Shown in pieces: positions 43,606-52,490 of a stretch of 64,000 bases of DNA. The stretch spans positions 1 through 64,000 of the forward strand of contig JAITFT010000084.1 of assembly GCA_031281155.1 (NCBI GenBank), given 5' to 3'. The number at the start of each line of letters is the position of its first letter. Position 1 is the first letter of the stretch. This stretch comes from Candidatus Fibrimonadaceae bacterium. Its GTDB lineage: Bacteria; Fibrobacterota; Fibrobacteria; Fibrobacterales; Fibrobacteraceae. Position numbers and translations under genes: made by a program. The notes under the pieces were generated by a model. That model saw only the letters and a list, made by a program, of their open reading frames with translations. It was not told the origin of the DNA and did no database searches.

Positions 43606-44694
43606 ATCTTGACGTTGTTTTTCGAACACGTACTGTGTTACTTGTTCCTGGACTTTTACAACGTCTCCGTCAAAAGCTACGCTATGAATAATTTTTGAGG
43701 GGTCATTTTTAAAGGAACCTGCAACCCGGACAACCTTCACTGCCAGGTCGGCTATTGGACCTTGACCTGGAAGCTCGAAGTTCAGTTTCAAGGTAGTCCC
43801 ATTAGACAGCTTAGCCGGAAGAGCCATGCCAAAGCCTCCACCCGACATATCTACTATGGTGCCGTAGAACATATCGCCTATGCGGTCATCTGCTACTTGT
43901 ATCACCTCTACAGGTATGTTTACATCTACTCGCACCCAATTCCTTTGCTGTGCTCGGTTGAGCTTACAGGCGTGGCTTAGGACAAGTTGACCATCTGAAC
44001 TGCTAAGTACCTGAGATTTAAAGGAATACTCTGCATCGCCGCCTCTGGTTAAGTTCATTTTAGCCCAAGTTCCAACGGGAATAAGAGAGCCTTCGGGGTG
44101 TTCGATAGACCACTTTTTTTCCTCTATGCTTAATATAGCGCATAAGCCCTTATGACTTGGCGGCCCACTATCCGGGACCAATACAAAGCATTTCTCGCCA
44201 ACTTCAAATTGCCTTGTTGATGTGAAAGCTATTTCTCTTGAAAGAGGCAAAAACTCAAGCACCTTCCTAAGCTCTCTTATACTCGCAAGCGTTTCGTTCG
44301 ACATTGAAGAAATTTTCTCGCTTTCGTAAAAATTTTCGAGAGAACTTTCGAATACATGCGGAGATTTAACTATGGAATAAGGATCTTGAAGGTTGGCTTT
44401 CCCGGCAATGTCGCTTAATAAGGATATGCTGCTCGAATTCAGCTTTAAGCGGCCAACATGCTCATTAAACCTTTGCCAAGCCAAATTCAGCAACTTTAGC
44501 CTGGCTTTGTTTGAGCGGTGTATTTCGTAAAGCACTAGCGATATAACGAGTATAATAACTAAGAATACAAATATTAAAATTGTTTCTATTGAAAAATTTT
44601 TACTAAACCCTTGATGAAGCGATTGCGAAAACTTATCAAATTTTAGCACGCTATCCATTGAGTTTGAACCCTGACTTTGCAAAATGTTTGACAT
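43585..44694 (-). CDS. PilZ-domain protein with membrane anchor
   Basis: 369 residues from ATG 44694, 7 nt after TACATT; an earlier ATG in frame lies upstream of the promoter. One membrane segment (about 28-50), a helical region, a middle beta-rich domain (FEVGEKCFVLVPDSGPPSHKG), then a C-terminal PilZ domain: RNWVRVDVNIPVEVI (the RxxxR-like part is weak), TIVDMSGGGFGMALP (D/NxSxxG). PilZ domains bind cyclic-di-GMP; a GGDEF protein is at 53163. It is next to, but transcribed separately from, the pil operon. Confidence 0.85.
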   Translation of the reverse strand: MSNILQSQGSNSMDSVLKFDKFSQSLHQGFSKNFSIETILIFVFLVIILVISLVLYEIHRSNKARLKLLNLAWQRFNEHVGRLKLNSSSISLLSDIAGKANLQDPYSIVKSPHVFESSLENFYESEKISSMSNETLASIRELRKVLEFLPLSREIAFTSTRQFEVGEKCFVLVPDSGPPSHKGLCAILSIEEKKWSIEHPEGSLIPVGTWAKMNLTRGGDAEYSFKSQVLSSSDGQLVLSHACKLNRAQQRNWVRVDVNIPVEVIQVADDRIGDMFYGTIVDMSGGGFGMALPAKLSNGTTLKLNFELPGQGPIADLAVKVVRVAGSFKNDPSKIIHSVAFDGDVVKVQEQVTQYVFEKQRQDAKIKQN

Positions 44695-44701
44695 TAATGG
44701 T

Positions 44702-44721
44702 AATGTAGAAATTTCTATATT
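44702..44721. promoter_or_regulatory. Divergent back-to-back promoter pair
   Basis: AATGTA-GAAATTTC-TATATT. The leftward hexamer is 7 nt from the PilZ-protein ATG; the rightward hexamer (44716-44721) is 11 nt from the recJ ATG. Confidence 0.65.
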
Positions 44722-44732
44722 ATATATCCTAC

Positions 44733-46400
44733 ATGGCAAAAAGTTTATCATTGGAAATAGCGAAAAGGCATAAGGTTTCTATACTTCTGGCTCGGCTTTT
44801 GGTTTTGCGGGGAGTTAAAACTCCAGAAGAGGCAGATAATTGGCTGAATTGGGATATGCCTTGCGAGCACAGCCCATTTTTGCTTAAAAATATAGACAGA
44901 GCAATAGAGCTTGTTGTAGAGGCTAAGAAAAATAAAAAAAATGTTTGGGTTTATGGCGATTACGATTTAGACGGTATTTCTGGCACGGCTATTTTAGTCG
45001 GTGCACTTGGCGATTGGGGGTTGCCTGCAAGCTGGATGCTTCCAAACCGCTTTAACGGAGGCTACGGGCTTTCAACAAACGCTCTTCAAAAAATGAAAGA
45101 TGCCGGAGCCGACTTTTTAATTTTAGTAGATACCGGCATAACTGCAAGAGAAGAAATAAAGGCAGCAAAAGAACTCGGAATGCAGGTTTTGGTTATAGAC
45201 CACCACAAGCCCTCCGGTGAGGGCTTGCCAAATGCAGATGCTATATTAGATCCCTTTTTAGAAGGCTGCGAATACCCAAATAAATCCCTGTGCGCCGCAG
45301 GGGTAGCATATAAATTTTTAGATGCCCTCTACCAAAAAACAGGCAAGCCTTTAAGCGATTTAGAGCGATATTTGCCCATGGTTTCGCTTAGCACTCTTGC
45401 AGATATTGTTCCTTTAAGCCCAGAAAACATTTCTTTAATTCGAAAGGGAATGATTAAATTTTCAAACTCCGATTGCCTCTCTATTCAAGTGCTATACGAA
45501 AAAATTGCAATAGATAAAAATTTTGTAACCAGCAACGATATGCACTATCGCATGGCTCCGCTTTTGAATGCTCCAGGCAGAATGGAAAGCCCCGATGCCG
45601 CTCTCAATTTTCTCTTGTGCAAAAGCAAGGAAGAAATAGAGAGCCTGTATAACAAGCTCGTAGAGTGCAACACAGAACGCAGGGTAATGGAACTGGACAT
45701 TCATAAATACGCAATTAAAAGGCTTGGAGAAATTTACGGCGATAATTTGCCAAAGGTTTTGATAATAGACTCACTGGAATGGAATATAGGCATTATAGGA
45801 ATAGTAGCGGCACGCATGGCGCAAGAACACAGGCGGCCAACGGCTATAATTTCCGTTCAAAGCGATGGAATCGCCACTGCAAGCGCTCGCTCTGCCGGCT
45901 CGTTTAATTGGCACGGAGCACTTTATCCATGCAGAGATATTTTCATTCGCTGGGGCGGGCATGTTAAAGCCGCAGGCTTTAACATAGCGGCAGAAAAAAT
46001 AAACGAGCTTAGAACCCGCATGGAAGAACAAGCCGATATTCAAGATTTTGTGCCTTCGCCAGAAGAAGCCAGCCATTACGATTTGGAAGTTTCGCTCGCT
46101 GAAATCAATATGAATTTCTTGAACGAGTTAAGAAAGTTGGAACCCTTTGGAAACGAAAATCCCTACCCTATATTCCTGGCAAGGCAGGTTTTAGTGAGAA
46201 ACCTAAAGCCTTTAACAGGCGGCCACCTGCGCTTTTATGCGGTGCAGGGCCGCACCTCAATTGTCGCTATTGCCTTTAACAAACCTCATTTGGCAGGAGC
46301 ACTCCAAAAAGGCACTGTAAATTTAGTCTTTGAAGCTCGTCGCAACATTTACAAAGAAATAGAAAGCGTTCAGTTGATTGTGCATGGAGTGATGGAGTAA
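44733..46400 (+). CDS. recJ: Single-stranded-DNA exonuclease RecJ
   Basis: 555 residues, typical length. Motifs of the DHH phosphoesterase fold: VWVYGDYDLDGISGTAIL near 71, LILVDTGITAREE, VIDHHKPSGE near 158 and the DHHA1 region with ARSAGSFNWHGAL and RWGGHVKAAGFNI. It degrades single-stranded DNA 5' to 3' in recombination and repair. No Shine-Dalgarno; -10 element 11 nt upstream. It ends in a convergent junction with a small lipoprotein. Confidence 0.95.
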   Translation: MAKSLSLEIAKRHKVSILLARLLVLRGVKTPEEADNWLNWDMPCEHSPFLLKNIDRAIELVVEAKKNKKNVWVYGDYDLDGISGTAILVGALGDWGLPASWMLPNRFNGGYGLSTNALQKMKDAGADFLILVDTGITAREEIKAAKELGMQVLVIDHHKPSGEGLPNADAILDPFLEGCEYPNKSLCAAGVAYKFLDALYQKTGKPLSDLERYLPMVSLSTLADIVPLSPENISLIRKGMIKFSNSDCLSIQVLYEKIAIDKNFVTSNDMHYRMAPLLNAPGRMESPDAALNFLLCKSKEEIESLYNKLVECNTERRVMELDIHKYAIKRLGEIYGDNLPKVLIIDSLEWNIGIIGIVAARMAQEHRRPTAIISVQSDGIATASARSAGSFNWHGALYPCRDIFIRWGGHVKAAGFNIAAEKINELRTRMEEQADIQDFVPSPEEASHYDLEVSLAEINMNFLNELRKLEPFGNENPYPIFLARQVLVRNLKPLTGGHLRFYAVQGRTSIVAIAFNKPHLAGALQKGTVNLVFEARRNIYKEIESVQLIVHGVME

Positions 46401-46418
46401 TTTTTCAGAGCCGAGTGC

Positions 46419-46760
46419 TCAATTAATAAAAAACCATTCCTTAAAATACCTGTCCCAGTAACGACGGCGAGCATCGTAACGGAATTTGCGTTTTTCAGCT
46501 ACTTTTATGTTTTTAAAATAATAAAAATCAACTTCTGCGTAGGCAGAGTAGATTTTGGCGGTATCGCCACGAAACTCTCTTAAATCTCTTATAATAAAGT
46601 AGGGGGTATCTAAAACATTTTCTTTACTGGAACCCTTGATTATCTGCGCTACCATGCTCTCTAAATCGGCCTGCAGAGCGCTTTCTAACCGCTCGTGCAC
46701 CCTAAAAGAAGGGTCTGCGCAAGAGGCTAATAATAGTGCGAAAATAGCGATTCTAAACAT
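46419..46760 (-). CDS. Small lipoprotein
   Basis: 113 residues with signal ALLLASCA (Cys14). The mature part is charged and has an aromatic C-terminus (YDARRRYWDRYFKEWFF), with a central DUF-like beta pattern (YSAYAEVDFYYFKNI). Unrecognised. It follows the outer-membrane protein gene by 14 nt, so probably co-transcribed; a possible accessory or chaperone for that protein. Confidence 0.7.
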   Translation of the reverse strand: MFRIAIFALLLASCADPSFRVHERLESALQADLESMVAQIIKGSSKENVLDTPYFIIRDLREFRGDTAKIYSAYAEVDFYYFKNIKVAEKRKFRYDARRRYWDRYFKEWFFIN

Positions 46761-46774
46761 TCGCTACGAAATGC

Positions 46775-48100
46775 TTAGAACGAGTAAGTTGCAGAAATTC
46801 TGCTTAGTATGCGGCTGCCGCCCTGGAAAGGATTGCGGAACAGCAAATCTTCTGTTACAGTGGCATCGATTTTCAGTTTTTCTTCGATGTTAACACCAAA
46901 GCCAAAACCTACGTTATCGTCTATTGTGCCATCGTTAACAGGATTGGTGATAAAGAAGTTTCCAGGTCCATCGCAGCCGGCATTGTCTTTACCTCTGGCT
47001 GGGCACAGAATGCTCAATGAATTAGCTTTATTACCTGCGTAATCTGCATAAGCGATTGTCTTTTGGCCGCCAACGCGAATTACGAACCAATCCCACCAAA
47101 TATTTCTTTCGATACCAAAGCTGATTGTTCCACCGATTTTATCTAAAGTGGTTCTGCTATCGCCCCATGCATCCTTGCCTATATCTTTGTAATTGCCTTC
47201 ATCGGTATATACGGTAAAGCCATCTATGTATTGCCAAGTTGAACCAGCGCGTTGCTTATTGTAAAAGCCATTCAAGCCAAGCCAGAAAAAACCTCTATCG
47301 AAAGCGGCGTCTACACCCATACCCAAATTAACTTCGAACTCATCGCGACCAGGAGCGTTCATATTATATACAGAAGCGGCTGGGATTAGGTTGCCGTTTA
47401 TAGCGTTTACCCTTGAGAAAAGTCTTGTGCGACCAAAGAAAGACATTAAGTCGGTGTCGAAGAGGCCATCGGAACGGCTTGAACCGTACTGAAGACGAGC
47501 AGCGCCGCCAGAAAGCTCAAAAGACATGCTATTTGAAATTTCAATGTTTGTACCCAAATCGGTTTGAAGAGCAGAAACAAAAGCAGCGTTATTCAAGCGA
47601 CCTTCTTTATCTACGCCATCTTGGTGAGCTACGTATATATGTGCGCCTAACGCTACTCTGCCAAGGCTTGCGCCCAAAAAGCCATCGAAATTTGTAGCTG
47701 GATCTGGAGCATTCAAGACATCGTTTGGCCCATCTCCTATTCTTATTCTATCTGGAAAAAATCTTAATAGCCTTTCATCTCTGCGGTTCAAAACGCCGCC
47801 GATAGAAATGGATTTTTCAGCACCTATGCCCAAAGCAAAAATACCTCCGAACCAGGGATCGAAAGGATCGTGATTTTCACCAGCGCCTACGGCATCTGCC
47901 GCAGGGCCCATGTAATGACCTAGTTCTCCTATGAGGAAATTCGGATAAAGGTTCATATTTGCAGGGTTATCGAAAATGGATATATCGTCCATAATAAACC
48001 TGGTACTCTTTCCCATTGATTCCACACGGGCATTCGTAGCAAAAGCAGAAACACTGCCTAAAGCAACAGCAGCAGCAACAACAAAACGTAAAGTTTTCAT
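46775..48100 (-). CDS. Outer-membrane beta-barrel protein, PorV/FadL-like pattern
   Basis: 441 residues. Signal peptide ending SAFATN, then the conserved start VESMGKSTRFIMDDISIFDNPANMNL, which resembles the N-terminal DDxxxxxxNPA of PorV and FadL barrels; the rest is an amphipathic beta pattern ending in ISATYSF. In the Fibrobacterota, several such proteins are abundant. It may be a T9SS shuttle-type barrel or a transporter, which cannot be decided here. GGAG Shine-Dalgarno and a leader of about 30 nt. Confidence 0.8.
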   Translation of the reverse strand: MKTLRFVVAAAVALGSVSAFATNARVESMGKSTRFIMDDISIFDNPANMNLYPNFLIGELGHYMGPAADAVGAGENHDPFDPWFGGIFALGIGAEKSISIGGVLNRRDERLLRFFPDRIRIGDGPNDVLNAPDPATNFDGFLGASLGRVALGAHIYVAHQDGVDKEGRLNNAAFVSALQTDLGTNIEISNSMSFELSGGAARLQYGSSRSDGLFDTDLMSFFGRTRLFSRVNAINGNLIPAASVYNMNAPGRDEFEVNLGMGVDAAFDRGFFWLGLNGFYNKQRAGSTWQYIDGFTVYTDEGNYKDIGKDAWGDSRTTLDKIGGTISFGIERNIWWDWFVIRVGGQKTIAYADYAGNKANSLSILCPARGKDNAGCDGPGNFFITNPVNDGTIDDNVGFGFGVNIEEKLKIDATVTEDLLFRNPFQGGSRILSRISATYSF

Positions 48101-48130
48101 AATATCTCCATAAAGGGTATCGCAGGGTCA

Positions 48131-48136
48131 AATATA
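48131..48136 (-). promoter_or_regulatory. -10-like element of the outer-membrane protein gene
   Basis: TATATT on the minus strand, followed by a 30-nt leader carrying GGAG. Confidence 0.5.
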
Positions 48137-48178
48137 GAAAAATATTTTCGACTTGTCTAGTGTTAATTCTTAAAAATC

Positions 48179-51124
48179 TTAATTTTCGCTAATTTCTTCC
48201 AAACGCACAGAGCCAACCTTGCTTATACCCTTCATTTCCTGGCTTATTCCATAGAGCATATCGCAACCAGCCATGGTTCTTTTATTGTGGGTAATGACTA
48301 CAAACTGGGTTTGGTGGCTAAAACGGCGCAAAAGAGCCAAAAAACGCCCAATATTGGCATCGTCCAAGGGTCCGTCAATTTCGTCTAGTATGCAATAAGG
48401 GGAGGGTTTTACCATATAAAGGGCAAAAAGCAGGGATGTGGCAGTCAAAGCTCGCTCTCCACCGGATAAAGCCCGGACACCGCGCATTTTTTTGCCTGTA
48501 GGCCTAGCGTTTATTTCAATTTCTGCTTCTAGAGGGTCAAGGTCGCTTTGCATGGCGAGGAGAGCTTCGCCCCCGGGCATTAAACTTGCGAATACTTCTT
48601 GGTAATTTCGCTGTATTTTGCGGAAAGTGTCTAAAAAACGGTCACGAGCTACTATATCTAGCCTTTCTATTGCTGTGGATAACGAAGTTTTAGCTTTCGC
48701 CAGATCGTTGAATTGAGCCTCTATTGCCAGCACTCTTTCACGTTCTGCTTCAAAATCTTCTGCAACGGTTGCATTAACTGGACCTATTGTCTTTATTTTT
48801 TCCTGCAAATCACGCATTTCAAAACCGGCATCTCGTTCATCAGTGCTTATGGGTGTGAAGGCTTGTTCCCCAGGCTCCTTTTCCAAATCAAATTCGTATT
48901 CCTGGAATATACGCTCACGCACCCTTTCCAAAGAAGTGCCGGAAGCCTGTATAGCAAGTTCCAATTCGTGCATGCTTCTTTCCTTATCGCGCAGAGAATG
49001 GTTTATTCCTCTAACTTCGCTTCGCCATTCTTCCAAGTCTCCAGACATAACGCTATACTTTTCGCGAGCCGCATCTCTGAGCTTTTCCTTAGCACTCAAA
49101 AGTTCTTGCTGCCTTTCTATTTGAATAGCCTTTTCCTCAAGCTCTTTTTCCAAACTTTCTTTTTTGCTATTTATAGCCTCTAACTCTTCGCTTCGCAAAA
49201 CAAGGACACTGTTAAAATTTTGAATTTTTTCTTTAATAATGCGCAAACGGTTTTCTTTTTCAATAAGCGAACTGAGCAAGCGTTCTTGCTCTCCAAGCTC
49301 GGTGTCTATGCGTTCAAAATCTTGTTCTACCCTATTAAGCTCGCTTGCCGCAGCACTCAACTCCGCATTTGAATCCTTGGAACTTTTTAATTCCTGCAAG
49401 CGATTTTCAAAAACTGAAACGCTTTGCTCCAGCCTTTCTTTTTGCTCTGCAAGCGCATTGCTTTTTACCTTTGCAATTTCCAGTTCCGAAATAGCGGTTC
49501 TTACCTGAGAATCTGCCTGCTGCTTTTCTTCTGCGGCATTTGCTATTAGAATATCTATTTCTTTGCTTCTTTCTTTTGCCGCAGTTATTTGAGAGTTTAT
49601 TAAATCTGCTTTTTTGCGTTCTTCTTCTAGGCTTACCTTTAAAATATTCAATTTATCGCTTGTCGCTGAATTTAGGTAATCAATAAATTCGCAATTTTCT
49701 GTGCAAGACTGCAAGCGGTTAACGCGAGACATGGACTCTATTTTTTGATTTGTCAAAGATTCCAGAGCTTCGCCTAAGTCGGCTTTTTCGTTTGCTAAAA
49801 CGCTTTGCCTTTCTTGCAAAATTTCCGACTCGCCTTTGCTTTCGCCAAGCTTGCTTTCCTTGCTTTTTTTAAGCGATTCCAATTCTTCAATTTGAGAATT
49901 TAAATTTTGAATTTCCTTTGATGCTTGAGATATTCGCTCGCCCAGCATTTCTATTTCTGCATCGGTGCGCTGCCATGCGCCTTTGAGCTTGCTTTCTTCT
50001 TGAACAAAGAGCAGTCTCTTGTTGGAAAGCTCTCTATGGCTTGCGCGCAATTGCTCCACGCGTTCTCTTGTATCTTGCAAAATTGATTCGCTTTCCAAAC
50101 TTTGCAGTTCTTCTTTCAATGCCGAAATGCCGCTCTCGCTTTCGCTGATTTCACGCTCGCAATGTTCTGCGTTTTCTTCCAGTTCCTTGTTTCTGTTTTG
50201 CTGATATATATATGCTTCGTTTAGTTTTGCGACTTCTGTTGAAACAAGGGAGACTTCACGCTCGCTTTCGCGCCAGTCCTCTTCTTCGCTTGTTATTAAA
50301 AGCCGTTTTTCCTCTATTTTGGTTTCCAATTCGGTTAGCCTTGTTTTCAAGGTCTCCAGTTCGGTTCCGCTTTTTGTTTTGGTGGCGGAAAGCGTGTGCA
50401 GCGAGGCTTTGCTTTCTGCGTATTTCCCTATATTGATTGAAACATCAATTTCCTTTAAGCGGTTTTTTAATTTGCGAAGCTCCTGCGCTCGAGTGAGCAT
50501 TCTTTCCTGTTGCCTAAACTGGTTTTTTGCATATTGCAAATCTACAGCTATGCGATCCATGTCTATTTGAACTTTTTCGAGTTGCGATGCGGCTTCTTTT
50601 CTTTGCTTTTTATATTTGCCTACGCCTGCGGCTTCTTCGAAAATCGATCTGCGCTCATCTGCTTTGTCGCTGAGCAGGGCATCTACCATTCGTTGGTCCA
50701 TTTGCGAGTAGGAGTTTGCGCCCATGCCTGTGTCTGCGAAGATGTTTCTTATGTCTGCGAGGCGGCATGCCTGGTTGTTTATTAGGTATTCGGATTCGCC
50801 GTTGTTGAAAAGGCGCCTGGTGATTACTACTTCGGAGTACTCAGAGGGTAGAAGCCCACGGTCGTTTTCAATTACCAAGGAGACCTCTGCCATGCTCATG
50901 GCTGGCCGTTCTTCGGTTCCGGAAAAAATAACGCCCTGTATTTTATCCATTCTCAGTTGCCCTGCGCGCTGCTCGCCCATAACCCAGCGAATGGCATCTA
51001 CTATATTAGACTTGCCACAGCCATTTGGGCCTACTATGGCGGTTAACCCATTGCCTTCAAACTGGATTTCCACTTTTTGCGCAAAGGACTTAAAACCGAA
51101 AATTTTTAGCTTCTGTATTCTCAC
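48179..51124 (-). CDS. smc: Chromosome segregation ATPase SMC, apparently without a hinge domain
   Basis: 981 residues, shorter than the usual 1150-1200. N-terminal head: Walker A GPNGCGKSNIVDAIRWVMGEQ at 32-52. C-terminal head: LSGGERALTATSLLFAL at 886-902 and CILDEIDGPLDDANI at 911-925, and GPVNATVAEDF near 781, which is a bacterial SMC signature. Two coiled-coil arms of about 290 residues each flank the midpoint. There the canonical hinge (about 170 residues) is not visible; instead, about residues 470-495 form a short turn with two cysteines, C474 and C478 (CTENC). GTG start at 51124, 9 nt after TACATT. Alternative: the hinge has diverged beyond recognition. Confidence 0.9.
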   Translation of the reverse strand: MRIQKLKIFGFKSFAQKVEIQFEGNGLTAIVGPNGCGKSNIVDAIRWVMGEQRAGQLRMDKIQGVIFSGTEERPAMSMAEVSLVIENDRGLLPSEYSEVVITRRLFNNGESEYLINNQACRLADIRNIFADTGMGANSYSQMDQRMVDALLSDKADERRSIFEEAAGVGKYKKQRKEAASQLEKVQIDMDRIAVDLQYAKNQFRQQERMLTRAQELRKLKNRLKEIDVSINIGKYAESKASLHTLSATKTKSGTELETLKTRLTELETKIEEKRLLITSEEEDWRESEREVSLVSTEVAKLNEAYIYQQNRNKELEENAEHCEREISESESGISALKEELQSLESESILQDTRERVEQLRASHRELSNKRLLFVQEESKLKGAWQRTDAEIEMLGERISQASKEIQNLNSQIEELESLKKSKESKLGESKGESEILQERQSVLANEKADLGEALESLTNQKIESMSRVNRLQSCTENCEFIDYLNSATSDKLNILKVSLEEERKKADLINSQITAAKERSKEIDILIANAAEEKQQADSQVRTAISELEIAKVKSNALAEQKERLEQSVSVFENRLQELKSSKDSNAELSAAASELNRVEQDFERIDTELGEQERLLSSLIEKENRLRIIKEKIQNFNSVLVLRSEELEAINSKKESLEKELEEKAIQIERQQELLSAKEKLRDAAREKYSVMSGDLEEWRSEVRGINHSLRDKERSMHELELAIQASGTSLERVRERIFQEYEFDLEKEPGEQAFTPISTDERDAGFEMRDLQEKIKTIGPVNATVAEDFEAERERVLAIEAQFNDLAKAKTSLSTAIERLDIVARDRFLDTFRKIQRNYQEVFASLMPGGEALLAMQSDLDPLEAEIEINARPTGKKMRGVRALSGGERALTATSLLFALYMVKPSPYCILDEIDGPLDDANIGRFLALLRRFSHQTQFVVITHNKRTMAGCDMLYGISQEMKGISKVGSVRLEEISEN

Positions 51125-51133
51125 GGGTAGGGT

Positions 51134-51154
51134 AATGTAGAAAAATTCTACATT
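51134..51154. promoter_or_regulatory. Divergent back-to-back promoter pair
   Basis: AATGTA (51134-51139), then GAAAAATTC, then TACATT (51149-51154). The leftward hexamer is 9 nt from the smc GTG and the rightward one 6 nt from the ATG at 51161. Confidence 0.65.
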
Positions 51155-51160
51155 ATATAT

Positions 51161-51478
51161 ATGCTGTTCAAAAAAATATTATTTGCGTATGGGTTGCTGG
51201 CTTTCAGTGCTTGGGCACAGAATATTAAAGAAGACCAAAAAAAAACAGCAATAGACCTTATAGATTCCGTGCATTGGAGCGGCAAGACCTTAATTATAAG
51301 CAGCAATTCAGTGCTAGACGAAATTTTGCTCTTCAACGCAAGCCTTCACAAAATAGCATCTCATGCCGGGAGCAATACCGAAATTCACTTGGGCTTGCAA
51401 GCCTTGCCCACTGGGGTGTATCTTTTGAAAGTCAGATCTGGCCCTACAAGCACGGCCCGCTTGATTGTTGTGAAATGA
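51161..51478 (+). CDS. Secreted protein consisting mainly of a T9SS-type sorting domain
   Basis: 105 residues. Signal peptide (about 1-19, ending SAWAQ), then a short spacer and, from about residue 40, the pattern of a T9SS type A C-terminal domain: SGKTLIISSNS, EILLFNASLHKI, QALPTGVYLLKVRSG and a terminal RLIVVK. There is no cargo domain. ATG is 6 nt after TACATT with no Shine-Dalgarno. It might be a decoy, a competitor or a remnant of a larger gene, but it is intact and has its own promoter. Confidence 0.75.
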   Translation: MLFKKILFAYGLLAFSAWAQNIKEDQKKTAIDLIDSVHWSGKTLIISSNSVLDEILLFNASLHKIASHAGSNTEIHLGLQALPTGVYLLKVRSGPTSTARLIVVK

Positions 51479-51488
51479 CTAAAGTTTT

Positions 51489-51498
51489 TTTCTATATT
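51489..51498 (+). promoter_or_regulatory. Promoter of the flgM-like gene
   Basis: TTTTTCTATATT; TATATT at 51493-51498 with a 29-nt leader and AGAGG before ATG 51528. Confidence 0.55.
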
Positions 51499-51527
51499 AA
51501 CCGATAAGTTGCAATAGAGGTAATATT

Positions 51528-51830
51528 ATGCAGATTTCTAACATTTACGCACAAAACAGCGCAGAGCAGGTTAAGAGAACCGGCGATTCTGCTATTCAAA
51601 TTAAAAAAGAAACTCAAAAAAACAAAGCCGCCACCGAAAACGCTTCAGCCAATGTTTCAATATCTGGCTCCGGTCAAAGCTCCATAGAAGCCTTGGTGCA
51701 AACAAGAGCAAATGCCCTGCCAGAAATTCGGGAAGAAAAAATTAGCTTGGCAAGAGAACGAGCAGAAAGCGGCTATTACAATACACCTGAGTTCAGCAAA
51801 GAGCTTTCAAGCCGCTTAGTAGATGGCTAA
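51528..51830 (+). CDS. FlgM-like anti-sigma factor
   Basis: 100 residues. The C-terminal 35 residues (LPEIREEKISLARERAESGYYN, then FSKELSSRLV) match the sigma-28-binding helices of FlgM, and the N-terminal half is polar, Ser/Asn/Gln-rich and probably disordered, as in FlgM. FlgM holds the flagellar sigma factor until hook completion. It overlaps the next gene by 8 nt. flgG and flgA occur at 56-58 kb. Because short FlgM-like sequences are weakly constrained, confidence is moderate. Confidence 0.7.
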   Translation: MQISNIYAQNSAEQVKRTGDSAIQIKKETQKNKAATENASANVSISGSGQSSIEALVQTRANALPEIREEKISLARERAESGYYNTPEFSKELSSRLVDG

Positions 51831-52473
51831 ACTCCTCTTATTTTTTTTGGCTTTTGGCTTAGCGCAGGCCAAAGATGCCTGGTTTTCCGCAAGTCTTCCA
51901 TTAAATGGCAAACTTTACCCCATAACGGCTAGAATCCACGTTAGTAAAAACGGAGATAGCCTAAGGTTCTCATCTGAAACGCAATATCGCGCCATAGACA
52001 CTTCCTTTTCAATGCACACAACAGGAGTTTACGACTTGGCAAAAAACACCCCTGTTTGGCAAAATACCATAAGAAGCGGCTTATATTCAGTAGAATGGAG
52101 CTTTAGAGATTACACAGAGAAACCTGCCGCAGTTTACTGGCGGGGCGAACAAAGCCATGGCCTCATCACCTTTGAAAACGATGCTCTCCCAGAAGAGTTT
52201 TTTTACTTTTTAACCGAAAAAATAGATTCCACAACTCCAAACAAAGAACTCAAAGTGCTTTCGCCAGCCTGGGAAATATCATTCAAGCCAGAAGCCTGGG
52301 TAGTAAACGCCAGATACACCGGCCAACGCCGCCGCATTCAAGGCGTTGACTGCTACCAAGTTGTTTACACCAGAAGCGACGGTGCAAAAGCAGAATATTA
52401 CATAACCATAGAAGGCAGGCAAGTTTGGCGTTTTCAAACGTTCAGAGGCGTATGGTTTGACAGGGTGCAATAA
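51823..52473 (+). CDS. Exported protein of unknown function (DUF3108-like pattern)
   Basis: 216 residues. Signal peptide (FLAFGLAQAKD), then a beta-rich domain with repeated YxxxVYxL-type strands (TTGVYDLAKNTPVWQN, GLYSVEWSFRDYT, and VDCYQVVYTRSDGAKAEYYITIEGRQVWRF), similar to DUF3108 or other lipid-binding-like outer-membrane-associated proteins. Not firmly recognised. It overlaps flgM by 8 nt and so is translated from the same mRNA, though no functional link is known. Confidence 0.65.
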   Translation: MAKLLLFFLAFGLAQAKDAWFSASLPLNGKLYPITARIHVSKNGDSLRFSSETQYRAIDTSFSMHTTGVYDLAKNTPVWQNTIRSGLYSVEWSFRDYTEKPAAVYWRGEQSHGLITFENDALPEEFFYFLTEKIDSTTPNKELKVLSPAWEISFKPEAWVVNARYTGQRRRIQGVDCYQVVYTRSDGAKAEYYITIEGRQVWRFQTFRGVWFDRVQ

Positions 52474-52483
52474 TTTCTACATT
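52474..52483 (+). promoter_or_regulatory. Promoter of the 52491 gene
   Basis: TTTCTACATT, with TACATT at 52478-52483, immediately after the upstream stop and 7 nt before ATG 52491. Confidence 0.6.
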
Positions 52484-52490
52484 CCCACCC

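Noticed and set aside
45906-45925. TTGGCACGGA as a second sigma-54 site
   Set aside because: There is no TTGC at the required spacing, and it lies inside recJ.
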